A stretch of 64,000 bases of DNA, taken from assembly GCA_963210315.1 (NCBI GenBank), contig OY723318.1:744001-808000 (forward strand). Direction: 5' to 3'. The translations under genes were made by a program, and so were the position numbers. The stretch comes from Rhynchopus euleeides. Lineage: Eukaryota > Euglenozoa > Diplonemea > Diplonemida > Diplonemidae. The notes beneath the pieces were generated by a model. It was not told where the DNA came from, made no database searches, and worked only from the letters and a program-made list of their open reading frames with translations. Below are positions 44,301 to 56,300 of this stretch, one piece after another; the first letter of the stretch is position 1, and each line of letters starts with the position of its first letter.

Positions 44301-47300
44301 AATCCGCAGAGTCGTTCACCACCTCTTGTAGGACCTCCGGACTGGAGGCTGTGGCGTACACATCGTCGACGAAGGATAGCGCCCTCGTGTCCTGCCGGTG
44401 TTCGACCATCCGCATCCACACACCCACCAGCACGTTAATCAGCACGACACTGATGGGGCAGCCCTGCATGATGCCGTTGGTAGGCAGGAAGCCTTCTCCG
44501 ATGGTGCCACTCGCCCGGAAGTGCCGCTGCATCGTCCTGTACGCTGCTCGCAGGGTGCGCAGGACACGGGTGTCGAATCCGAGCTCCGCAGCCAGGCGGA
44601 AGGTGAGGTCGATAGGCACCGTGTCGAAGCACTTCTTGAAGTCAAGGGCGACTCCGTGCAGCGGTCGCCCCGTGAGGTGGGCCTCTTCGATGCGTGCCGC
44701 CAGGTGCCAGATGAGGTCCTCTGCACCGTGGCCAGGCCGGCAGCCGTGCAGGTCCTCCGGTGCGATGGTCTCCAACCACTTCAGTGCCGGTTTCACCCGG
44801 ATCGCTGCCCACACTCTATACAGCACAGGGGTGATACTGATGGGGCGCTGCGATAGAGGCTCGCCTGAGCTGCCAGGCTTGGGGATGAGGCAGATCATGG
44901 CATGCATTAACTGTTCCGGCCACTCGCCCGATCGTTCGACCTCGTTGAACACCTCCGCAAAGAGCTTGAGGAGTTCGTGTGGGAGTTGTCTCAGTTCGTG
45001 GACCCTCCAGCCGTGCAGGCCCGGTGAGGTGGACGTGGACATCTTGGCCAGGGCCTTCCCGACGTCTTCTGCTGTGATGGTCTTGCACTCCATGTCAGCC
45101 GTCTCGGGGAGAAAGCGGAGGTATCTCTGGCGGAAGGTGTCCCACCGGGGCTCGGGCGTTGTCGCGTACTTGCGGAAATATCCCCCCCACGCCGTGTCGC
45201 TTCTCAGCAGCTCGTCCGCCTCCTTGGGGCAGGCCGTGAAGGACCCATCTTCGCGCCGCATGAAGGTGGCTGGGGCGCAGAAACGATCTGCGAGGTACGC
45301 AAACACCTGCCCTGCCTCGTATGTCCAAGCCTTCTGCATCCTCGCCTTCCAGGTGCGGATTCTCGCTTCGCGGAGCCTGTCAAACATGCCCCTCTGCGAC
45401 CCCTCCAAGACGATGAGGGCCTGCTCCAGAATCTCCAGGTCTGGCAGCTGCGAGGTTGTGTTCGCCAGCGCCGCTTGCAGCCCCTGGGGGAGGCCGCCCT
45501 CCCTTAGGCGCTTCTTCGCGGCGTTCCAGGCGTGCTCCTCCCCGTTCGTGAGGCCGTATGGTTTTTCTGCCTGCAGGCGTTTGAGGCCTTCTTTGACCAG
45601 GCATCGAATGTTCCCTAGCAGCCCGTCCTTCGCCCGGGTGTTCATGTCTCCTGCCCCCCGTGCAGAAGCGGGATGGTGCTTGGTAGCCGTCCGCGACCAC
45701 TGCATACGGTAGCCCTCCGCCCTGCCCGTGTAGGCCGCTTCCTGTCTCTCCAGGTGGCCCACATGGACACGCTTCAGGAAGCGCTCGCCGCAGGTGGAAG
45801 CTCGGTGGAGGAGCTGCGCGGCCGTCGCTCCGTGACGTAGTTCCCCCTCTGCTAGTACGTCCTGCATCACCCCTCTTGCTGCAGCGTCCCCCAGCTTGGG
45901 CTTGCCCGCAGGGAAAGGGGTGGGGAGGATGCAGATCTTTTTGGGGCGGCGGAAGGCAGTGAGGTCCAGATCGACGAAGAGCGGGCAGTGTGTGGGTATG
46001 TTGTAGTCTCCCCGCTTTGCCACCTCGACTCGACGCAGTGCCGGCGCTGCGCAGGGGTTCATTAGGCAGATGTCCAGCCGGGTGCCGTTCTCCGATGCCC
46101 AGCAGGTGTTCTGCACTCTCTGCTGTGCGAGGTCCGCATGCGTCGTCGCCGCGTCGACCCAGCCGCCCACCCGGCACGCCTGGGACAGGACAGCGCTGGT
46201 TTCTGGGTTGGTGTTCAGGTCCCCCATCAGCAGGACGGGCACCTGTCCCAAGCCAGCTGCGTGATCGAGCGTCTCTTGCAGGAGGGCTTCCCGCTGTTCG
46301 CCCACTTCGGACCCCGAGTGACCGTAGACGCACAGGATGTGAAGAGCCGTTTTGCCGTCTCCAATCGCTAGCACGACGTGTACCATGCGGGTGCTGTCGT
46401 AGAGCTTCTTTTCCTGCGTGGTCTTCGGCTGCACCACCTGTGCGACCAGGCCCTCCTTCACCATGACAGCCACGCCCCCGGGCTTCGTTTGTTCGCGGCC
46501 GTTCGCGCCTGCGACCCTGGGCATGCCCTTGCCCCAGTGCATAGCCCAGCCGTGGGCTGCGAAGTAGCCATTGTGCGTGCCCTTGCTCGGGTCCGGCGTA
46601 CGAGTTTCCTGCAGGGCCACAACATCCGCCTTCAGTCCCGCCACGTCGCCGAGGTGCGTTTGCAGCGACGTTACGTTAGCTGTCGCCACCCTGAGCACTC
46701 CGGGCGATGATAATTGGTGTGCAGGGCGCCTCAATCGCCGCAGGGGCGGCGGCGCCGTGGGTCCTTGGCTGGCTGAAGGTGCGCGCGCCCCGCCTGCAGC
46801 GGCTGGGGCGGGCGTGGGAAGATCTGCAGGGATAGTCCACTGGTTTGCCGGCGTCGCAGCTAGCTCCCGGGCCAGGCTCAGGGGAAGGCGAAGCACATCG
46901 TAGTGGAAGGGCCTCCACGTAAGCCCCAGCACCTTGGCACCCTTCCCACACCGGGTCATGTATTGCTTGCTGTTGGAGGCGAGCAGCCACACCTGCGCAT
47001 CCAGGACTTCTGCCGCAACCCGAAGTGTGGCCGCGTCCCCGTATGTCCCTAGACGCGTCTGTCTCTCGATGTAGTCGTCGTAGGATGCAGGAGCTTGCGG
47101 GTCGTCGTGGTCAGGCACGTACGAGGCCCTGCGCTCTGCGTCTTGCCGCATGGATGTCGCCACCGCTGCACGCAACCCTTCTGCTGTCCACTCCGCGCAC
47201 TGCTCTGCAAGGCCGGCGTACTGACAGTTGCCATCCTTAGGCACTGGTACCCGGAGCGCCATCAGTCTCCTTGCAGCCTGCGTCAGCCACTGCTCGTCCT

Positions 47301-50300
47301 GCTCTATGGTGGAGGGGGAGTACTCCTGTCCCCCCCCACGGAGGGGCCGGGGTTCTCCTGCCCCTGACGCCACATCTACGGGGTTCCAGCTCTCCGGGGC
47401 CGTTGTCTGGGTATCTCCTGCCCACACGGCGGCTCGGCTGGGTCTAGGTGGGGTTGGGGGCGATGTTGGGGTTGGGGTTCTATTTGGTGTTCTATTTGGA
47501 GGTGTTTGTGTCGGCCCCGAGACCTCCTGTTTCTCGGGGTGGGGCGCGGCTGGGGGCCCGGCGGCAAGTGTGCATCGTCCCCAGACATGGTCGGCACCCC
47601 GGCCAGGGGGAACATCGATCGCTTGCACGGGTCCTCCCCGCTGGCCGGGATGCCCGCCCCCCTACTCCTCCTCTTGCTTCTGCGGGTAGGGAGTAAGGCG
47701 GTTGGAGCGGGGCCTCAGATACGCCGTGATGGAGGCCTGCCTGACCCTCCCGTTCCTGCTGGCTCCCGCCTCCCTACCCGGTGGGGCCTTATCCCCGGCA
47801 TCCGCCGTGGGCGCTAGGTCTCTGAGAGGTGGGGCCGGCGGGGCGGGCTGGGCAGGCGGCGCCGGTGCTGCCGGCGGCACTGCTGCTGGCTGCGCAGGGG
47901 TAGGGGCAGCGTTCGCTGTTGCTGGTGTCTCGGGTGCCACGGGTGTCACTGGTTTGCTGTGTGAGTCCCCGGGCGGGGCAGGGGTGGAGGTGGAGGTGGA
48001 GGTGGTGGTGGAGGAGGAAGGGGTGGTGGCGGCGGCTGGGGGCGCTGGCGGGGCATCCATAGCCGGACCGGCCGCGGGCTTCGGCGGTGCCTTGCCCTTC
48101 GCCCCCTTGGACCCACTCCGCCCTCTCGTGTCGATGCCTAACTCCCGCTTCACCGTGCTTAGCATCTCCTGATGCTGCCGCTTCCGGCCCTCCTCTGCGT
48201 CGCGCACCCCCTCCAACAGTCCCTGCCAGCTCTGTCCGAGCTCGCTGGCCTGCTGTGACAGCTGGCGCTGCACCTTCTCGCCCTCCTCCCTTCCGGCCTG
48301 TTGGAGGCGCACCATCTGCGCTTCGCAGGCCTCCCGCAGCTCCCCACACACCTCGTCCAGCCGGCCCTGGAGGCGTGCCCCCTGCTCCACGGACGCCTGC
48401 GCCGACAGCTGCTGGGCGGCCGTGGCTTCCTTGCGCTGGGCTTCGCAGGAGGCCCGCAGGTCCTTCACCGCGACACCCAGGCGTTCCGTCTGCAGCCGCA
48501 GGTCGCACACCACGGCTTCCCCCTGCTGCGCCTCCCACGACTTGCGCAGCTCTGCCACCGCGGCGTCGAGGCGTCGCTGCTCCAGCGCGCGCTGGGCCTC
48601 GAGGTCCGCGCGGACCTTGTCGACCTCCGCTTGGAGCTGCAGCGCCTGGAGGTGGGACAGGGGCTCCTGCTGACCCGCTGTTCCCTGCAGGCCTAGCATG
48701 GCCTTGCGCGCCTCGTGCAGGTCGGCTGCGAGGCCGTCCCGTTCCACCTGCGCCTGGCGGATCTGGGCGTCCCGCTGCGCAAGCTGGCCCCGCATGTCGT
48801 CTTCGAGGGCCTTGCGGCTGGCTTCCCAGCCCTTCCGCGCCGTAGCCATCTCTGCCGCGTGCGCACGGCCCTGCTCTTCCAGGCGGCTACCCATGCTGGC
48901 GAGCTCGGTCGCCACCCGCTGCAGGTCGGCGCCTGCTGCCGCCCCTTTCGCCCCCTGCTCCAGCACCCCGACCCGCTTGTGGAGGAGGGGGACGGCCTCG
49001 CCCAGCGACTGCTGGGCTTCTGCGACCTTGGCAAGGGACCCCTCCTGCCTCCGGAGGTGCACCTTCACTTCCTTCAGCTCCCGCGCTGCTTCCTGCGTGG
49101 GGGCGGTGGCGGGGGGGGAGGCGGGTTTGCGCTCTTGGAGGCGCTGCAGCAGGGTCGCCTGCTCCTCAAGCCGCTGCTCCTGGCGGCCGAGGCGATCCCC
49201 CACACGCTGCACGTGCAGCCCGTGCTCCTGCGCCTGGGAACCCAGCAGTTCCTGCAGCTGCGACACCTGCTGCGACGCCTGCTCAGCTAGGTTGTTGTGA
49301 CCCAGCTGCAACTGCCCCACCTGCTCCTCCAACTGCTGGCGACGCGCGTCCTGCTCCTGCAGTAGGCGGCGCAGACCCAGCATCTCGGATTGCCAGGCCA
49401 CACCATCACCCGCGGCGGTGTCGGGGGCGGTCGGCGCGGGGTCGTGGCCGAGCTCCCTCAGGCTCCCGGCGATCTTCTCCAGGTCCTTCTGGAGCCTGGT
49501 CACCCGCTGTTGCGCCTGCTGGGCGTGCTGCTTTGCTGCTGCTGCCGCACCGCCGCCTCGCCCGGTCCGTCCTACGGCGCCACTGGCCTGCGACTTCGCG
49601 GCCCTTCCCGCTCTCGCTGCGTCGGCGCGCTCCGCCTGGAGCCTCTCGCTGACGCTATCGTAGCGCCGCTTCAGGCGGGCTACATCCTCGGCCTTTTTCT
49701 TCGCGGCCGCCTCCTGCTGCTTCTGCTCCTCGAGGAGCAGCGTGTCCGTCAGGACCACCTCCTTCCCGTTGACCGTGAGGGTCCATGTGGGGGGGGAGCC
49801 GTGGGTGGGGGGGCGCTCGGCGGCGAGGACGGCGACGCCACCCTCTAATCCGTCCAGCACCGCATCCCAGTGGAGGTGCTGGAGGATGGCGCGCACGTGG
49901 GTGGCGCCGTAGAGGGGGGGGAGGGGCTGGAGCTCGTATCTGCGAGGCTCTGTAAATTCGAGGGGGGGCAGGGGGGCGGCCTGTTGGCCACCGGCCTGGG
50001 GACCGGTGTTACCGGAGGAGACCCCGTGGAGGTCGGCCTGTGACATTCTGCCCGTGTATCCCTCTCTCCTCCTGTGTGTGTGTGTGTGTGCAGAGCTGCA
50101 TACTCACCTCNNNNNNNNNNNNNNNNNNNNNNNNNNNNNNNNNNNNNNNNNNNNNNNNNNNNNNNNNNNNNNNNNNNNNNNNNNNNNNNNNNNNNNNNNN
50201 NNNNNNNNNNNNNNNNNNNNNNNNNNNNNNNNNNNNNNNNNNNNNNNNNNNNNNNNNNNNNNNNNNNNNNNNNNNNNNNNNNNNNNNNNNNNNNNNNNNN

Positions 50301-53300
50301 NNNNNNNNNNCTGCACCGTGGCCAGGCCGGCAGCCGTGCAGGTCCTCCGGTGCGATGGTCTCCAACCACTTCAGTGCCGGTTTCACCCGGATCGCTGCCC
50401 ACACTCTATACAGCACAGGGGTGATACTGATGGGGCGCTGCGATAGAGGCTCGCCTGAGCTGCCAGGCTTGGGGATGAGGCAGATCATGGCATGCATTAA
50501 CTGTTCCGGCCACTCGCCCGATCGTTCGACCTCGTTGAACACCTCCGCAAAGAGCTTGAGGAGTTCGTGTGGGAGTTGTCTCAGTTCGTGGACCCTCCAG
50601 CCGTGCAGGCCCGGTGAGGTGGACGTGGACATCTTGGCCAGGGCCTTCCCGACGTCTTCTGCTGTGATGGTCTTGCACTCCATGTCAGCCGTCTCGGGGA
50701 GAAAGCGGAGGTATCTCTGGCGGAAGGTGTCCCACCGGGGCTCGGGCGTTGTCGCGTACTTGCGGAAATATCCCCCCCACGCCGTGTCGCTTCTCAGCAG
50801 CTCGTCCGCCTCCTTGGGGCAGGCCGTGAAGGACCCATCTTCGCGCCGCATGAAGGTGGCTGGGGCGCAGAAACGATCTGCGAGGTACGCAAACACCTGC
50901 CCTGCCTCGTATGTCCAAGCCTTCTGCATCCTCGCCTTCCAGGTGCGGATTCTCGCTTCGCGGAGCCTGTCAAACATGCCCCTCTGCGACCCCTCCAAGA
51001 CGATGAGGGCCTGCTCCAGAATCTCCAGGTCTGGCAGCTGCGAGGTTGTGTTCGCCAGCGCCGCTTGCAGCCCCTGGGGGAGGCCGCCCTCCCTTAGGCG
51101 CTTCTTCGCGGCGTTCCAGGCGTGCTCCTCCCCGTTCGTGAGGCCGTATGGTTTTTCTGCCTGCAGGCGTTTGAGGCCTTCTTTGACCAGGCATCGAATG
51201 TTCCCTAGCAGCCCGTCCTTCGCCCGGGTGTTCATGTCTCCTGCCCCCCGTGCAGAAGCGGGATGGTGCTTGGTAGCCGTCCGCGACCACTGCATACGGT
51301 AGCCCTCCGCCCTGCCCGTGTAGGCCGCTTCCTGTCTCTCCAGGTGGCCCACATGGACACGCTTCAGGAAGCGCTCGCCGCAGGTGGAAGCTCGGTGGAG
51401 GAGCTGCGCGGCCGTCGCTCCGTGACGTAGTTCCCCCTCTGCTAGTACGTCCTGCATCACCCCTCTTGCTGCAGCGTCCCCCAGCTTGGGCTTGCCCGCA
51501 GGGAAAGGGGTGGGGAGGATGCAGATCTTTTTGGGGCGGCGGAAGGCAGTGAGGTCCAGATCGACGAAGAGCGGGCAGTGTGTGGGTATGTTGTAGTCTC
51601 CCCGCTTTGCCACCTCGACTCGACGCAGTGCCGGCGCTGCGCAGGGGTTCATTAGGCAGATGTCCAGCCGGGTGCCGTTCTCCGATGCCCAGCAGGTGTT
51701 CTGCACTCTCTGCTGTGCGAGGTCCGCATGCGTCGTCGCCGCGTCGACCCAGCCGCCCACCCGGCACGCCTGGGACAGGACAGCGCTGGTTTCTGGGTTG
51801 GTGTTCAGGTCCCCCATCAGCAGGACGGGCACCTGTCCCAAGCCAGCTGCGTGATCGAGCGTCTCTTGCAGGAGGGCTTCCCGCTGTTCGCCCACTTCGG
51901 ACCCCGAGTGACCGTAGACGCACAGGATGTGAAGAGCCGTTTTGCCGTCTCCAATCGCTAGCACGACGTGTACCATGCGGGTGCTGTCGTAGAGCTTCTT
52001 TTCCTGCGTGGTCTTCGGCTGCACCACCTGTGCGACCAGGCCCTCCTTCACCATGACAGCCACGCCCCCGGGCTTCGTTTGTTCGCGGCCGTTCGCGCCT
52101 GCGACCCTGGGCATGCCCTTGCCCCAGTGCATAGCCCAGCCGTGGGCTGCGAAGTAGCCATTGTGCGTGCCCTTGCTCGGGTCCGGCGTACGAGTTTCCT
52201 GCAGGGCCACAACATCCGCCTTCAGTCCCGCCACGTCGCCGAGGTGCGTTTGCAGCGACGTTACGTTAGCTGTCGCCACCCTGAGCACTCCGGGCGATGA
52301 TAATTGGTGTGCAGGGCGCCTCAATCGCCGCAGGGGCGGCGGCGCCGTGGGTCCTTGGCTGGCTGAAGGTGCGCGCGCCCCGCCTGCAGCGGCTGGGGCG
52401 GGCGTGGGAAGATCTGCAGGGATAGTCCACTGGTTTGCCGGCGTCGCAGCTAGCTCCCGGGCCAGGCTCAGGGGAAGGCGAAGCACATCGTAGTGGAAGG
52501 GCCTCCACGTAAGCCCCAGCACCTTGGCACCCTTCCCACACCGGGTCATGTATTGCTTGCTGTTGGAGGCGAGCAGCCACACCTGCGCATCCAGGACTTC
52601 TGCCGCAACCCGAAGTGTGGCCGCGTCCCCGTATGTCCCTAGACGCGTCTGTCTCTCGATGTAGTCGTCGTAGGATGCAGGAGCTTGCGGGTCGTCGTGG
52701 TCAGGCACGTACGAGGCCCTGCGCTCTGCGTCTTGCCGCATGGATGTCGCCACCGCTGCACGCAACCCTTCTGCTGTCCACTCCGCGCACTGCTCTGCAA
52801 GGCCGGCGTACTGACAGTTGCCATCCTTAGGCACTGGTACCCGGAGCGCCATCAGTCTCCTTGCAGCCTGCGTCAGCCACTGCTCGTCCTGCTCTATGGT
52901 GGAGGGGGAGTACTCCTGTCCCCCCCCACGGAGGGGCCGGGGTTCTCCTGCCCCTGACGCCACATCTACGGGGTTCCAGCTCTCCGGGGCCGTTGTCTGG
53001 GTATCTCCTGCCCACACGGCGGCTCGGCTGGGTCTAGGTGGGGTTGGGGGCGATGTTGGGGTTGGGGTTCTATTTGGTGTTCTATTTGGAGGTGTTTGTG
53101 TCGGCCCCGAGACCTCCTGTTTCTCGGGGTGGGGCGCGGCTGGGGGCCCGGCGGCAAGTGTGCATCGTCCCCAGACATGGTCGGCACCCCGGCCAGGGGG
53201 AACATCGATCGCTTGCACGGGTCCTCCCCGCTGGCCGGGATGCCCGCCCCCCTACTCCTCCTCTTGCTTCTGCGGGTAGGGAGTAAGGCGGTTGGAGCGG

Positions 53301-56300
53301 GGCCTCAGATACGCCGTGATGGAGGCCTGCCTGACCCTCCCGTTCCTGCTGGCTCCCGCCTCCCTACCCGGTGGGGCCTTATCCCCGGCATCCGCCGTGG
53401 GCGCTAGGTCTCTGAGAGGTGGGGCCGGCGGGGCGGGCTGGGCAGGCGGCGCCGGTGCTGCCGGCGGCACTGCTGCTGGCTGCGCAGGGGTAGGGGCAGC
53501 GTTCGCTGTTGCTGGTGTCTCGGGTGCCACGGGTGTCACTGGTTTGCTGTGTGAGTCCCCGGGCGGGGCAGGGGTGGAGGTGGAGGTGGAGGTGGTGGTG
53601 GAGGAGGAAGGGGTGGTGGCGGCGGCTGGGGGCGCTGGCGGGGCATCCATAGCCGGACCGGCCGCGGGCTTCGGCGGTGCCTTGCCCTTCGCCCCCTTGG
53701 ACCCACTCCGCCCTCTCGTGTCGATGCCTAACTCCCGCTTCACCGTGCTTAGCATCTCCTGATGCTGCCGCTTCCGGCCCTCCTCTGCGTCGCGCACCCC
53801 CTCCAACAGTCCCTGCCAGCTCTGTCCGAGCTCGCTGGCCTGCTGTGACAGCTGGCGCTGCACCTTCTCGCCCTCCTCCCTTCCGGCCTGTTGGAGGCGC
53901 ACCATCTGCGCTTCGCAGGCCTCCCGCAGCTCCCCACACACCTCGTCCAGCCGGCCCTGGAGGCGTGCCCCCTGCTCCACGGACGCCTGCGCCGACAGCT
54001 GCTGGGCGGCCGTGGCTTCCTTGCGCTGGGCTTCGCAGGAGGCCCGCAGGTCCTTCACCGCGACACCCAGGCGTTCCGTCTGCAGCCGCAGGTCGCACAC
54101 CACGGCTTCCCCCTGCTGCGCCTCCCACGACTTGCGCAGCTCTGCCACCGCGGCGTCGAGGCGTCGCTGCTCCAGCGCGCGCTGGGCCTCGAGGTCCGCG
54201 CGGACCTTGTCGACCTCCGCTTGGAGCTGCAGCGCCTGGAGGTGGGACAGGGGCTCCTGCTGACCCGCTGTTCCCTGCAGGCCTAGCATGGCCTTGCGCG
54301 CCTCGTGCAGGTCGGCTGCGAGGCCGTCCCGTTCCACCTGCGCCTGGCGGATCTGGGCGTCCCGCTGCGCAAGCTGGCCCCGCATGTCGTCTTCGAGGGC
54401 CTTGCGGCTGGCTTCCCAGCCCTTCCGCGCCGTAGCCATCTCTGCCGCGTGCGCACGGCCCTGCTCTTCCAGGCGGCTACCCATGCTGGCGAGCTCGGTC
54501 GCCACCCGCTGCAGGTCGGCGCCTGCTGCCGCCCCTTTCGCCCCCTGCTCCAGCACCCCGACCCGCTTGTGGAGGAGGGGGACGGCCTCGCCCAGCGACT
54601 GCTGGGCTTCTGCGACCTTGGCAAGGGACCCCTCCTGCCTCCGGAGGTGCACCTTCACTTCCTTCAGCTCCCGCGCTGCTTCCTGCGTGGGGGCGGTGGC
54701 GGGGGGGGAGGCGGGTTTGCGCTCTTGGAGGCGCTGCAGCAGGGTCGCCTGCTCCTCAAGCCGCTGCTCCTGGCGGCCGAGGCGATCCCCCACACGCTGC
54801 ACGTGCAGCCCGTGCTCCTGCGCCTGGGAACCCAGCAGTTCCTGCAGCTGCGACACCTGCTGCGACGCCTGCTCAGCTAGGTTGTTGTGACCCAGCTGCA
54901 ACTGCCCCACCTGCTCCTCCAACTGCTGGCGACGCGCGTCCTGCTCCTGCAGTAGGCGGCGCAGACCCAGCATCTCGGATTGCCAGGCCACACCATCACC
55001 CGCGGCGGTGTCGGGGGCGGTCGGCGCGGGGTCGTGGCCGAGCTCCCTCAGGCTCCCGGCGATCTTCTCCAGGTCCTTCTGGAGCCTGGTCACCCGCTGT
55101 TGCGCCTGCTGGGCGTGCTGCTTTGCTGCTGCTGCCGCACCGCCGCCTCGCCCGGTCCGTCCTACGGCGCCACTGGCCTGCGACTTCGCGGCCCTTCCCG
55201 CTCTCGCTGCGTCGGCGCGCTCCGCCTGGAGCCTCTCGCTGACGCTATCGTAGCGCCGCTTCAGGCGGGCTACATCCTCGGCCTTTTTCTTCGCGGCCGC
55301 CTCCTGCTGCTTCTGCTCCTCGAGGAGCAGCGTGTCCGTCAGGACCACCTCCTTCCCGTTGACCGTGAGGGTCCATGTGGGGGGGGAGCCGTGGGTGGGG
55401 GGGCGCTCGGCGGCGAGGACGGCGACGCCACCCTCTAATCCGTCCAGCACCGCATCCCAGTGGAGGTGCTGGAGGATGGCGCGCACGTGGGTGGCGCCGT
55501 AGAGGGGGGGGAGGGGCTGGAGCTCGTATCTGCGAGGCTCTGTAAATTCGAGGGGGGGCAGGGGGGCGGCCTGTTGGCCACCGGCCTGGGGACCGGTGTT
55601 ACCGGAGGAGACCCCGTGGAGGTCGGCCTGTGACATTCTGCCCGTGTATCCCTCTCTCCTCCTGTGTGTGTGTGTGTGTGCAGAGCTGCATACTCACCTC
55701 TGGGCTTGAAGGGGTAAGGTACTTTGTCAGTAGCAAAGGCCCCCCATTGGCTCATAATAGCGGTGCGTTTGTTTGTGCGCACTGTGCGTGTGGGTGTCCA
55801 TACTGCGGTGCCAACAGAATGCACATTTTTTACCGTGACCCTGGGGCAGGTGAGAGCAAGCAGCCTTACGTGTGGATCTCAGCGTGAGAAGATATCTTGC
55901 AAATGCTACAAATGCACGCAATCCTCCCCACAGATGAGCTGACGCAGAAGATTAAGGAGATCTTCGACTATGAAGCAAGTGTGATGCGCCCCGGGCACGT
56001 GCCCGTGCGGCCCTTCCAGATCAAGAGGATGCAGATCTTCAACGACGACCACGGCAAGTGGGAGGACCTGATGCGTATGGAGCAGCTGGTGCCGTCTGCA
56101 CAGATCTACGTCTTCCAGCCGAACCTGACGGACACACAGGCGGTATGCCAAGTCTAACTTTCCGGGCGGGAAGTGCTTCCAAGCGAAGATCACTTGGGCA
56201 GATCACTTCAATCAGAGCGGTTGCAGCAAACTGTGTGAATAAAATGCCACATTCTCCACCCACCCACACCCACACCCCCACACCGAGCAGGACCTCCCGC

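Larger units (their letters stand above)
41471..50075 (-). mobile_element. Full-length-looking LINE (ingi/I-like) in a (GT)n tract, antisense in an intron
   Basis: A two-ORF non-LTR retrotransposon on the minus strand, inside intron 1 of the BILBO1-like gene. GT tracts border both sides (41457-41470 and 50076-50093). ORF1 (794 aa) and ORF2 (2032 aa) are both intact and 33 bases apart. The 5' leader is only about 30 bases and the 3' UTR is about 60 bases with a stem-loop at 41487-41517. There is no poly(A); the tail position is (CA)n. Endonuclease-RT-RNase H-zinc finger order matches the I/ingi group. Confidence 0.85.
50311..55700 (-). repeat. Exact duplicate of 44721-50110 (probable unmerged contig overlap)
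   Basis: Offset of 5590 bases throughout. The translated ORF1 and the first ~970 residues of ORF2 are identical. The duplicate includes not only LINE sequence but also the host-flank bases GCAGAGCTGCATACTCACC beyond the (GT)n tract, which an independent LINE insertion would not copy. Confidence 0.85.

Noticed and set aside
44351-45712. 453-aa + strand frame opposite the LINE RT region
   Set aside because: Antisense shadow of ORF2, which has complete catalytic motifs on the minus strand; the + product is Ser/Arg/Pro-rich without domains.
50311-55700. Second, tandem LINE insertion
   Set aside because: Exact identity including host-flank bases and a 200-N gap point to an assembly overlap; kept in the features only as a duplicate.
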